Shown here: piece by piece, positions 54,068-64,000 of the stretch
How the letters are laid out: the number at the start of each line of letters is the position of its first letter
How positions within the stretch are numbered: the first letter of the stretch is position 1
Assembly (NCBI GenBank): GCA_013822345.1
Contig: PNKH01000004.1
Location: forward strand, 1-64,000
Reading direction: 5' to 3'
From: Isosphaera sp.
GTDB lineage: Bacteria > Planctomycetota > Planctomycetia > Gemmatales > Gemmataceae
Length of the DNA: 64,000 nucleotides
The notes under the pieces: model-generated
Seen by the model: the letters and a program-made list of their open reading frames with translations, nothing else
The model's database searches: none
What the model was told of the DNA's origin: nothing
Program-made: the position numbers and the translations under genes

Positions 54068-54565
54068 ATGTCTCGCCAGGCGCGAGGCGCGCCGCCCCGG
54101 CGCGCCGCACTCGTTCCGGTTATCTTCTTCGCCCTCGGGTGCGGGGGCGGGGGACCGACCGCGGAGCAGCTGCGGGCGAAGGCGGCCGACCCGGCCGGCG
54201 CGGCCGCCGACCGCGAGCGGGCCGCCCTGGCCCTGGCCGACAAGGGGGCGGAGGGGAAGGAGGCCCTCAAGACCCTCCTCAAGTCGGCCACCGAGCCGGG
54301 GGTGAAGGCGGCCGCCGTGTCCGGGCTGGCCGCGCTGGACGCGTGGGACTCCGTCCCCCTGCTGCTCGACGCCATGGACGACCCGGCGGAGGCCGTCCGG
54401 GCCCGGGCCGGGGCGGCGGTGGCGAAGTTCGTCGGCAAGGACTTCGGGTTCAAGGCGTCCGCCCCCCCGGACGAGCGGAGGGCGGTCCTCGCCGTCGTCC
54501 GGGCGGAGTACGCGAAGATGGCCAAGTCCCCCCCGCCCCGGTACCAGAAATCCCCCTCCCCCTAG
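54068..54565 (+). CDS. HEAT-repeat lipoprotein
   Basis: A 165-residue protein with a lipobox (VIFFALGC) and two or three HEAT-like helical repeats ([40 protein letters not shown]). Its end is Pro-rich. It probably acts as a binding module anchored in a membrane. The prepilin-like gene follows 10 bases later, so the two are likely co-transcribed. Confidence 0.75.
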   Translation: MSRQARGAPPRRAALVPVIFFALGCGGGGPTAEQLRAKAADPAGAAADRERAALALADKGAEGKEALKTLLKSATEPGVKAAAVSGLAALDAWDSVPLLLDAMDDPAEAVRARAGAAVAKFVGKDFGFKASAPPDERRAVLAVVRAEYAKMAKSPPPRYQKSPSP

Positions 54566-54575
54566 GAAGGCCGTC

Positions 54576-55475
54576 ATGAGACCGCGCCGTTCCGGGTACA
54601 CGCTGAGCGAGCTCCTCGTCGTCATCGCCGTCATCGCCCTGCTGATCGGCCTGCTGATGCCGGGCGTGCAGAAGGTCCGCCAGGCCGCGGCCCGGACGAA
54701 GTGCGCGAACAACCTCCGGCAGATCGGGTTCGCGGTCGAGAACCACCGGATCCAGCGGAACGGGAAGCTGAACACCCCGGTCTGGATCACCCAGCTCGCC
54801 CCGTACTGGGAGAACAACCGGACGGTGCTGAAGTGCCCGATGGCGGTCCAGTCCAACGCCGGGCAGACGCTCGACGTCCGCCTCCGGGTGAACACCGGCG
54901 GCGGCCGGTTCTACACTATCCCGTTCGACGCCACCAACCCGCGGTGGCGGCTCAACCCGCCGCCCCCACTCCCCCAGGCCCCGGCCGGGCGGACCGGCAC
55001 GGTCTGGGCCCTGGAGGACGCCACCGACGGCGACTTCAACGACCTCGTGGTGTTCGTCGAGAACACGGCCGGCGGGTTCACCCTCACCGCCCTGTCCCGG
55101 AACGCCGGGTACACGTTCGACCTCGTCGACGCCGCCGGCAGCGTCCTGATCTCCCCGTTCCACCCGGGGACCGGGGCCACCTACACCGCCGGGTCGAGTG
55201 ACTACGCCCTGAACGCCCAGACCCGCCTGCTCGGCAAGGGCGGCGGGGACTCGAACCGGGTCCTGGCCCTGGACTACAACAAGACGGTGGCCGACGTGGT
55301 CGGGGGCGGGGCCCCGGACCTGGCCGGGTGGCCGAACCTCGTCGCCCCGCGGCACTTCCCGATGGCCAACGTCCTGTTCTACGACGGCCGGGTCGAGGCC
55401 CGCACCCCCGAGAGCATCGACCCGCGGGTGACCAGCATCCACAACGACCTGTGGCGGCCCGCCGACTTCCCGTGA
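54576..55475 (+). CDS. prepilin-like protein with DUF4114-type motif
   Basis: A 299-residue protein. The N-terminus [20 protein letters not shown] is a type IV prepilin segment followed by [20 protein letters not shown], close to DUF1559. In the middle, [17 protein letters not shown] resembles the Asp-rich calcium-type motif of DUF4114 domains. The C-terminal [13 protein letters not shown] is the usual DG end. It is thus a DUF1559 relative with a possible metal-binding insert. AGGAAGG lies just before the ATG. Confidence 0.8.
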   Translation: MRPRRSGYTLSELLVVIAVIALLIGLLMPGVQKVRQAAARTKCANNLRQIGFAVENHRIQRNGKLNTPVWITQLAPYWENNRTVLKCPMAVQSNAGQTLDVRLRVNTGGGRFYTIPFDATNPRWRLNPPPPLPQAPAGRTGTVWALEDATDGDFNDLVVFVENTAGGFTLTALSRNAGYTFDLVDAAGSVLISPFHPGTGATYTAGSSDYALNAQTRLLGKGGGDSNRVLALDYNKTVADVVGGGAPDLAGWPNLVAPRHFPMANVLFYDGRVEARTPESIDPRVTSIHNDLWRPADFP

Positions 55476-55478
55476 CCC

Positions 55479-55534
55479 GTTCCGCCGCTTGCGGCGTTGC
55501 GCTCAGGGGAGCGCAACGCCGCAAGCGGCGGAAC
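55479..55534. repeat. PAL-G palindrome copy 2, perfect 26-bp arms
   Basis: Arms 55479-55504 and 55509-55534 with a 4-nt loop, starting 4 bases after the prepilin-like gene. Relative to copy 1, C to T in the left arm is matched by G to A in the right arm. The remaining bases to 55645 show no feature I can name. Confidence 0.9.
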
Positions 55535-55645
55535 AGCCGGCCCCTTGCGTCGCCCCGACCGACCGCGTACCGTGGTCCCAACCCCGTGCGGGTCGGGACC
55601 ACGGTCGTTTCCATTCCCGGCCCGCCCGTTCCCCGAGCACCCACC

Positions 55646-57355
55646 ATGACCCCCGACCGCCGTTCCTTCCTCGCCGCCGGAGGCGCCGCCGTGGCCGGCC
55701 TGCTCACCCCCGACGTGTCCGCCCAGGACCAGCCGGCCGACCCGGACGCCGCGGCCAAGGAGTTCGTGGAGGCCCACGAGGCGAAAATGAAGCCGCTCGA
55801 CATCGCGGCCGGCCTCGCGTGGTGGAACGCCAACATCACCGGCGACGACGCCGACTTCAAGAAGAAGGAGGACGCCCAGAACCAGATCGATGCCGCCCTG
55901 TCCGACCCGAAGCCGTTCGGGGTGCTCAAGGGGATCAAGGCGGCGGCCGACGCCGGCAAGGTGAAGGACCCGGTCCTGGCCCGCCAGGTCGACCTGCTGT
56001 ACCTCCAGTACCTGGAGAAGCAGGTGCCGCCGGCCCTCTTGAAGCGGATCACCGCCAAGGCGAACGCGGTCGAGCAGGCGTTCAACGTGTTCCGGGCCAA
56101 GGTGGACGGGCAGGAGGTCCCGGACAGTAAGGTCCGGAGCACCCTGAAGGAGTCGGCCGACTCGGCGGTCCGGCAGAAGGTGTGGGAGGCGAGCAAGGGG
56201 GTCGGGGCGGTGGTCGAGGCCGACCTGAAGGAGCTGGTCAAGCTCCGGAACGAGGCGGCCGTCAAGCTCGGGTTCAACAACTTCCACCACATGACCCTGA
56301 CCCTGAACGAGCAGGACGGGGGCGACCTGGTCAAGCTGTTCGACGAGCTGGACGAGCTGACGAGGCAGCCGTTCGCCGACGCCAAGAAGGAGATCGACGC
56401 CCGGCTGGCGGAGAAATGCGGGGTGAAGGCCGACGAGCTGCAGGCGTGGCACTACCACGACCCGTTCTTCCAGGAGTCGCCGGCGGTCTTTGGCGGCAAC
56501 CTGGACGCCCCGTTCGCCAAGGCCGACATCCCGAAGCTGTGCGCCACCTTCTACGCCGGGATCGGCCTGCCGGTCGACCGGGTGCTGGCGAAGAGCGACC
56601 TGCGGGAGAAGAAGGGGAAGAGCCCGCACGCGTTCTGCACCGACATCGACCGGGAGGGCGACGTCCGGGTGCTGGCGAACATCGTCCCGAACGAGTACTG
56701 GATGGGGACGATGCTGCACGAGCTGGGGCACGCGGTGTACTCCAGCCTGAACATCCCGAAGGAGCTGCCGTACCTCGTCCGGGCGGAGGCGCACATCCTC
56801 ACCACCGAGGGGGTGGCGATGCAGTTCGAGCGGTTCAGCAAGTCCCGGGCGTGGCTCGAGAAGATGGGGGTGACGGTCGACAAGCCGAAGGAGTTCGACG
56901 AGGCCGCTGCGAAGGTGCAGCGGAACCAGTTGCTGATCTTCAGCCGGTGGTGCCAGGTGATGCTGCGGTTCGAGAAGGCGATGTACGAGGACCCGGCCCA
57001 GGACCTGAACGGGCTGTGGTGGGGGCTGGTCGAGAAGTACCAGCAGGTGAGGCGGCCGAAGGACCGGAACGCCCCGGACTACGCGAGCAAGATCCACATC
57101 TGCAGCGCCCCGGTGTACTACCACAACTACATGATGGGCCAGTTGTTCGCCTCGCAGGTGCACCACACCGTCGCCCGGGACGTGTCGAAGGCCGACCCGA
57201 AGCGGGCGATCTACGTCGGGGACAAGAAGGTCGGCGAGTTCATGAGGGAGAAGGTGTTCAAGCCGGGCCGGACGCTGACGTGGAACGCGCTGACCAAGCA
57301 CGCCACCGGCGAGGAGCTGAACGCCAAGGCGTTCGCCAAGGACTTCCAGGCCTGA
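55646..57355 (+). CDS. M2-family metallopeptidase (peptidyl-dipeptidase A-like)
   Basis: A 569-residue exported zinc peptidase. A Tat-like signal (DRRSFLAAGGAAVAGLL) precedes a helical body. The zinc site HELGH is at 358-362, and the third ligand is probably E388 in TTEGVAMQF. Length and motifs fit the angiotensin-converting-enzyme family (M2), which releases dipeptides from C-termini. The physiological substrate in bacteria is unknown. It is followed by a PAL-B palindrome. Confidence 0.9.
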   Translation: MTPDRRSFLAAGGAAVAGLLTPDVSAQDQPADPDAAAKEFVEAHEAKMKPLDIAAGLAWWNANITGDDADFKKKEDAQNQIDAALSDPKPFGVLKGIKAAADAGKVKDPVLARQVDLLYLQYLEKQVPPALLKRITAKANAVEQAFNVFRAKVDGQEVPDSKVRSTLKESADSAVRQKVWEASKGVGAVVEADLKELVKLRNEAAVKLGFNNFHHMTLTLNEQDGGDLVKLFDELDELTRQPFADAKKEIDARLAEKCGVKADELQAWHYHDPFFQESPAVFGGNLDAPFAKADIPKLCATFYAGIGLPVDRVLAKSDLREKKGKSPHAFCTDIDREGDVRVLANIVPNEYWMGTMLHELGHAVYSSLNIPKELPYLVRAEAHILTTEGVAMQFERFSKSRAWLEKMGVTVDKPKEFDEAAAKVQRNQLLIFSRWCQVMLRFEKAMYEDPAQDLNGLWWGLVEKYQQVRRPKDRNAPDYASKIHICSAPVYYHNYMMGQLFASQVHHTVARDVSKADPKRAIYVGDKKVGEFMREKVFKPGRTLTWNALTKHATGEELNAKAFAKDFQA

Positions 57356-57365
57356 CGCCGGGCGC

Positions 57366-57435
57366 GGCGAACCCGGAGCGTGAGCGACGGGGTGGGCGCG
57401 GCCAACCACCCCGTCGCTCACGCTCCGGGTTCGCC
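57366..57435. repeat. PAL-B palindrome copy 2, perfect 30-bp arms
   Basis: Arms 57366-57395 and 57406-57435 with a 10-nt loop; core CGAACCCGGAGCGTGAGCGA, identical to the PAL-B arms near 19071. Here the loop carries no insert, so this copy shows the simple form. It lies 11 bases after the peptidase stop. Confidence 0.9.
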
Positions 57436-57599
57436 AGCCATCCCCAACTCCGCCACGCGCCCGGCCGTGAACGGGCGTTCCCTCAAACATCACCGATTCA
57501 GGGAAGATTCCGTTGGCGGTCCCCGACCGTCGCGTGTAAGACTGAGCGACCGGAAGCGCTGTGTCGCGGTGACCAGTCACACCACACGGGGACGTGCGC

Positions 57600-58307
57600 A
57601 TGGACCGTCGTGAACTGTTCGGGGCCGTCGGGGTTCTCGGGACCGGGATGGCGTGCGGGACGGCGACGGCCGCGCCGCACGGCGGCAAGCCCGGGGACGG
57701 CCCGCTCGGCGGGCCGCACCTCCACTTCTGCGGCATCCACATGGCGAAGGCCGACCCGAAGATCCAGTTCGTCACCCAGCACTACTGCGCCGCCCACACC
57801 GGCGGGGCGGACGGGGACGTGTTCCAGTGCGTCCTGTTCGACGGGACCGGGAAGAACGCCAAGCTGGTCGGGGTCGAGTACCTGATCTCGGACGCCGCGT
57901 ACCGCAAGCTGCCGGACGCGGAGAAGAAGTTCTGGCACGCCCACACCTACGAGGTGCTCGGCGGCGGGCTGGTCGCCCCCGGGATGGACCCGAAGGACGA
58001 GATGGCGTTCATGAAGGTGGTCCTCACCACCTGGGGGAAGGCGTGGCACACCTGGCCGAACCCGGCGACGGCGGTCCCGGTCGGGGAGCCGATGCTCATC
58101 TGGTCGCTGATGGCCGACGGGCAGGTGGACGAGAAGGTGCTCAAGGCCCGGGACAAGGAGTTCGGGGTCGACACGAATAAGATCCGGGAGGCCCGGGTGA
58201 AGGAGATCGGGCTGGAGGTGCCGAAGGTGTCGCTGCCGAAGAACCCCGACGCGGTCGGGCGGCAGTGGACCGACGGCGGCGAGGACAAGCCGACCCCGAA
58301 GAAGTGA
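57600..58307 (+). CDS. DUF1264 protein (oil-body-associated-protein-like)
   Basis: A 235-residue protein with a Tat- or Sec-type N-terminus (MDRRELFGAVGVLGTGMACG). The body contains FCGIHMAKADPKIQFVTQHY, GVEYLISDAAYRKLP and WHAHTYEVLGGGL, all conserved in DUF1264. Plant relatives associate with oil bodies; bacterial function is unknown. The ATG at 57600 follows GGGGA. The next gene starts 9 bases after its stop. Confidence 0.85.
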   Translation: MDRRELFGAVGVLGTGMACGTATAAPHGGKPGDGPLGGPHLHFCGIHMAKADPKIQFVTQHYCAAHTGGADGDVFQCVLFDGTGKNAKLVGVEYLISDAAYRKLPDAEKKFWHAHTYEVLGGGLVAPGMDPKDEMAFMKVVLTTWGKAWHTWPNPATAVPVGEPMLIWSLMADGQVDEKVLKARDKEFGVDTNKIREARVKEIGLEVPKVSLPKNPDAVGRQWTDGGEDKPTPKK

Positions 58308-58315
58308 GTCGCCCC

Positions 58316-59050
58316 ATGGAACGCCGGCTGGCCGACGACGAGATCCTCAAGACCGCCGACAAGCTCCGCGGCCGGATCGCCGAGCGGTTCCCGGAGTCCG
58401 GCCTGTCCAAGGTGGCGGCGGAGTTGGTCGAGGTGACCCGCGAGTCGGTGTCCCGGGCGGAGGCGATCCGCCGGCCGGACCTGTGGGTCCGCGGCGGGCT
58501 GGTGCTGGTCGGGTTGCTCGCCGCCGGCGGGGTCGTCTGGCACTTCGCCACCAGCCCCGACCTGCGGGACGGGGTGCTGAACCTGTTCTGGTTCCTGGAC
58601 GCGGCGAAGGGCGTCGGGCTGTACCTGGTGGCGGCCGCGGTCTTCCTGGTCACCCTGGAACTGCGGCTGAAGCGGCGGAAGGCCCTGAAGGCGGTGCACG
58701 AGCTGCGGGCGATGGCCCACCTGATCGACATGCACCAGCTGAGCAAGGACCCGGAGCGGATCGGGTCGAAGGACGCCCCGCTGACCGAGTCCGGCCGGCC
58801 GATGACGGCGGAGGAGGTCGGGCTGTACCTACACCACTGCACGCAGTTGCTGGCGATCGTGAGCAAGGTGGGTCAGCTCTACGTGCAGGACCTCCCGGAC
58901 GCGCCGGCCTTGGCGGCGGTCGACCACTGCGAGGGGCTGGCGACCGGGCTGACGGCAAAGATCTGGCAGAAGATCATGATCCTCGACCGCCTCCGCGGCG
59001 CCGGCGGAAACGGCGGCGGGGGGTTGACGGACGAACCGGCGGGCGGGTAA
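58316..59050 (+). CDS. two-helix membrane protein of unknown function
   Basis: A 244-residue protein. A charged helical N-terminus (about 1-58) precedes two membrane helices (about 60-78 and 97-117). The C-terminal helical cytoplasmic part includes VHELRAMAHLIDMHQLSKDP. The HxxxMHQL pattern and nearby LYLHHCTQLL are conspicuous but match no family I know. It is probably co-transcribed with the DUF1264 gene upstream. The stop is 36 bases before bfd. Confidence 0.6.
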   Translation: MERRLADDEILKTADKLRGRIAERFPESGLSKVAAELVEVTRESVSRAEAIRRPDLWVRGGLVLVGLLAAGGVVWHFATSPDLRDGVLNLFWFLDAAKGVGLYLVAAAVFLVTLELRLKRRKALKAVHELRAMAHLIDMHQLSKDPERIGSKDAPLTESGRPMTAEEVGLYLHHCTQLLAIVSKVGQLYVQDLPDAPALAAVDHCEGLATGLTAKIWQKIMILDRLRGAGGNGGGGLTDEPAGG

Positions 59051-59051
59051 A

Positions 59052-59080
59052 CTGCTAATGAGACGTGATCTCAACAGCAG
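59052..59080 (+). promoter_or_regulatory. two-part dyad in the bfd leader
   Basis: CTGCT (59052-59056) pairs with AGCAG (59076-59080) and TGAGA (59059-59063) with TCTCA (59069-59073). The right side overlaps the purine-rich bases in front of the bfd ATG at 59087. It could be a regulator site or an RNA hairpin that hides the ribosome site. Confidence 0.35.
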
Positions 59081-59086
59081 GGCGCC

Positions 59087-59356
59087 ATGAGCCAGACGGT
59101 CGGTTCGGACTGCGGGGGGGACTGCCGCGGGTGCGCCGCGGTCGGGAGCTGTGCCGACCGCTTCGTCTGCCGGTGCCTCCGGGTGACCGAGCGGGAGGTG
59201 ATCCACGCCGTCGTCGCCCTCGGCCTGCGCACCCTGACGGAGGTGCGGCAGGCGACCGAGGCCGGGACCGGGTGCAGCTGCTGCCACCGGGAGCTGTCCG
59301 CCTACCTCGCCGTCTACTCCGCGTCGTCGTCCCCGAACATCTGCTCGGCCAGGTAG
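59087..59356 (+). CDS. bfd: bacterioferritin-associated ferredoxin-like [2Fe-2S] protein
   Basis: An 89-residue protein. The BFD fold is shown by CRC at 28-30 and C63/C66 with the GTGCSCCHRELSAYL end, and it binds a [2Fe-2S] cluster. In other bacteria Bfd reduces bacterioferritin to release iron. An N-terminal extension adds four more cysteines (C9, C13, C16, C22), unusual for the family. Its last 43 bases overlap the end of the bacterioferritin gene on the other strand. Confidence 0.85.
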   Translation: MSQTVGSDCGGDCRGCAAVGSCADRFVCRCLRVTEREVIHAVVALGLRTLTEVRQATEAGTGCSCCHRELSAYLAVYSASSSPNICSAR

Positions 59357-59799
59357 CGCTCCAGCCCGACCTTGTCGATCAGCCCGAGCTGCGTCTCCAG
59401 CCAGTCGACGTGCTCCTCCGACTCCTCCAGGATCTCCAGCGCCAGCTTGTGGCTCCCGTTGTCCTTCTGGTCGATGGCCAGGTTCACCAGCTCGTTGTAC
59501 GCCTTGACCCCGCCGAGCTCGAGCTTCAGGTCGTTCTCGAACTGCTCCTTCACGTCCGCCCCGACCCGGATCACGTCGTACCGGGCGATCTCCGGGACGC
59601 CCTCCAGGAACAGGATCCGCTCGATGATCCGGTCGGCGTGCTTCATCTCCCCGATCGACTCGTCGTAGTGCTTCTTGGCCAGCCGCAGGAACCCCCAGTT
59701 CTTGCACATCTTCGCCTGGACGAAGTACTGGTTGATGGCGGTCAGCTCGATGGTCAGGGCCCGGTTCAGGGCGTCGACGACGGCGGGGTTGCCTTGCAC
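59314..59799 (-). CDS. bfr: bacterioferritin
   Basis: A 161-residue ferritin-like subunit. It aligns without gaps to Escherichia coli Bfr when started at the GTG at 59799 (GAGG 6 bases upstream). E18, E51, M52 (haem ligand), H54, E94 and H130 are conserved. Position 127, normally the Glu of the second ExxH di-iron motif, is Ser (ESEEH). Bfr stores iron as ferric mineral in a 24-mer. Convergent with bfd, its probable electron donor. Confidence 0.9.
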   Translation of the reverse strand: MQGNPAVVDALNRALTIELTAINQYFVQAKMCKNWGFLRLAKKHYDESIGEMKHADRIIERILFLEGVPEIARYDVIRVGADVKEQFENDLKLELGGVKAYNELVNLAIDQKDNGSHKLALEILEESEEHVDWLETQLGLIDKVGLERYLAEQMFGDDDAE

Positions 59800-59879
59800 G
59801 GCCGGCCTCACACGGTGGGGAAGGGTCGTGCGGGTCGTTGTACGGAGTAGGGCGGCAGAGGCCGTGCCGAAAGCCGGCC

Positions 59880-59941
59880 GGGAGGGCGAGGCTCCCGCCG
59901 AGCCGTGTCGCTCCGGCTCGGCGGGAGCCTCGCCCTCCCGG
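59880..59941. repeat. PAL-E palindrome copy 3, perfect 26-bp arms
   Basis: Arms 59880-59905 and 59916-59941. Compared with the other PAL-E copies, T to C in the left arm is matched by A to G in the right arm. It starts 6 bases after the response-regulator stop on the minus strand. Confidence 0.9.
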
Positions 59942-59946
59942 CCGGG

Positions 59947-60546
59947 TCAGCCGTGCGACGTGTCGCCGCACTCCCGGGCGAGGCACGGCGGGCAGATGCC
60001 GTGGGTCACCCGCAGGTCGGTCAGCTCGGTCACGTACTCCTCGACCGACTGCCAGTAGTCGCCGTCGTTGCGGATCCGCTTGCACCACGCGCAGACCGGC
60101 AACAACCCGTGCAGCCGGCTGACCCGGGCGAGCGACTCCTCCAACTCCTTCACCCGGTCGGCCAGGCCCTGCTGCAGGCTCACCACCCGCTCCCCGACCC
60201 GCAGCCGCGATTCCAACTCGGCCCGGTCGAACGGCTTGGTGACGTAGTCGTCGGCCCCGCTGTCGAGCCCGGCGACGACGTCCGCCCGGTCGCCCTTGGA
60301 GGTGAGCAGGATGGCGTAGGTCGGGACCGGGCGGTTCAGGGAGCGGACGAGCCGGCACACGTCCGGCCCCTCCAGCCCGGGCATCACCCAGTCGAGGACG
60401 GCGAGCCGCGGGGCGTCGTCCCGGCGGAGGACCTCCCAGGCGGCCTCCCCGTCGGCGGCGGACACCACCTCGTGGCCCCACCCGGCCAGGGTCCGCTCTA
60501 GCACCTTGCGGGAGACGGTGTCGTCGTCGGCGACCAGGATGCGCAT
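59947..60546 (-). CDS. response regulator with Cys-rich zinc-ribbon-like tail
   Basis: A 199-residue protein. A receiver domain (acidic pocket D7-D9, phosphoacceptor D52, T82, K104) is followed by a coiled coil (about 110-145) and a tail with C152, C155, H182, C185 and C188 (VCAWCKRIRND and HGICPPC). The tail matches that of the MASE1-PAS protein at 22092. There is no DNA-binding domain. It is downstream of the hybrid kinase on the same strand, with a PAL-F palindrome between, and may receive phosphate from it. Confidence 0.85.
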   Translation of the reverse strand: MRILVADDDTVSRKVLERTLAGWGHEVVSAADGEAAWEVLRRDDAPRLAVLDWVMPGLEGPDVCRLVRSLNRPVPTYAILLTSKGDRADVVAGLDSGADDYVTKPFDRAELESRLRVGERVVSLQQGLADRVKELEESLARVSRLHGLLPVCAWCKRIRNDGDYWQSVEEYVTELTDLRVTHGICPPCLARECGDTSHG

Positions 60547-60578
60547 CAGTCGAGATCCGGTAGTGAATGGGGCGAGGT

Positions 60579-60624
60579 CCGTCCGAGCCGGAAGCGTGAG
60601 CGACGGTTCACCTCAACCCGTCGC

Positions 60625-60645
<21 letters not shown>
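60579..60645. repeat. PAL-F palindrome containing a stop codon, perfect 28-bp arms
   Basis: Arms 60579-60606 and 60618-60645. The right arm contains bases 60625-60627, the stop of the hybrid kinase, so the last residues (SEPEA) are encoded by the palindrome. Confidence 0.9.

Positions 60646-64000
<3,355 letters not shown>

Overview
The window is GC-rich chromosomal DNA from a planctomycete, most likely a member of the Gemmataceae. Several gene types point there: a TIGR02996 'repeat-companion' protein with leucine-rich repeats, two TIGR03067-like proteins, DUF1559 prepilin-like proteins, a PSCyt1-type cytochrome fused to WD40 repeats, an ECF sigma factor with a long membrane-anchored tail, and a formyltransferase/hydrolase subunit (FhcA) of tetrahydromethanopterin-linked C1 metabolism. 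I see 52 protein genes, one cut by each window edge. I see no tRNA, rRNA, insertion sequence, integrase or CRISPR array.

Layout. Positions 1-16671 (minus strand) hold a long co-directional cluster: MoxR ATPase, DUF58 protein, two TIGR03067-like proteins, BatA/VWA protein, a second VWA protein, a large three-helix membrane protein, a coiled-coil/Met-rich secreted protein and a squalene-cyclase-fold secreted protein. It is followed by a transglutaminase-like gene and an orphan RHS tip at the edge. Positions 16932-30080 hold an ECF sigma fusion, ribosomal protein bS21, a cytochrome/WD40 protein, a MASE1-PAS sensor, purK, zwf, an OPT transporter and a zinc-ribbon protein. Positions 30137-35203 hold a DUF1559 pair, the TIGR02996-LRR protein with a coupled lipoprotein, two very small genes and rsmE. 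Positions 35266-41069 hold a Ser/Thr kinase, accD, pgk and gapA, then a Tat-exported Gfo/Idh/MocA oxidoreductase on the plus strand. Positions 41227-49208 (minus) hold fhcA, a metallophosphatase and a P-II gene with overlapping ends, a WD40 protein, two secreted Pro/Gly-rich proteins, a polysaccharide-export lipoprotein and an RND-type adaptor. Positions 49353-64000 hold a second MoxR-DUF58 pair, an FkbM methyltransferase, a UbiA prenyltransferase, a HEAT lipoprotein with a prepilin-like protein, an M2 peptidase, a DUF1264 protein, Bfd and bacterioferritin, a response regulator and a large hybrid histidine kinase.

The most striking feature is not a protein. About 24 large inverted repeats, mostly with perfect arms of 25-36 bp, sit in the short gaps. 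Nearly all lie 0-36 nt after a stop codon, and two carry the stop codon themselves. They fall into several sequence families (labelled PAL-A to PAL-M here). Within a family the copies differ at paired positions on both arms, so pairing is kept while sequence drifts. One lies inside a reading frame, one is a PAL-C element nested in the loop of a PAL-B element, and one folds as a 95-nt four-way junction with no unpaired junction bases. This looks like an uncharacterised dispersed hairpin system. A mobile REP-like origin, a role in mRNA 3' ends, or both are possible.

Other points of interest: a zinc-ribbon-like Cys tail shared by two unrelated signalling proteins, a P-II protein lacking the uridylylated tyrosine, a bacterioferritin with Ser at a di-iron ligand position, and a Met-rich secreted protein in the MoxR/Bat cluster.
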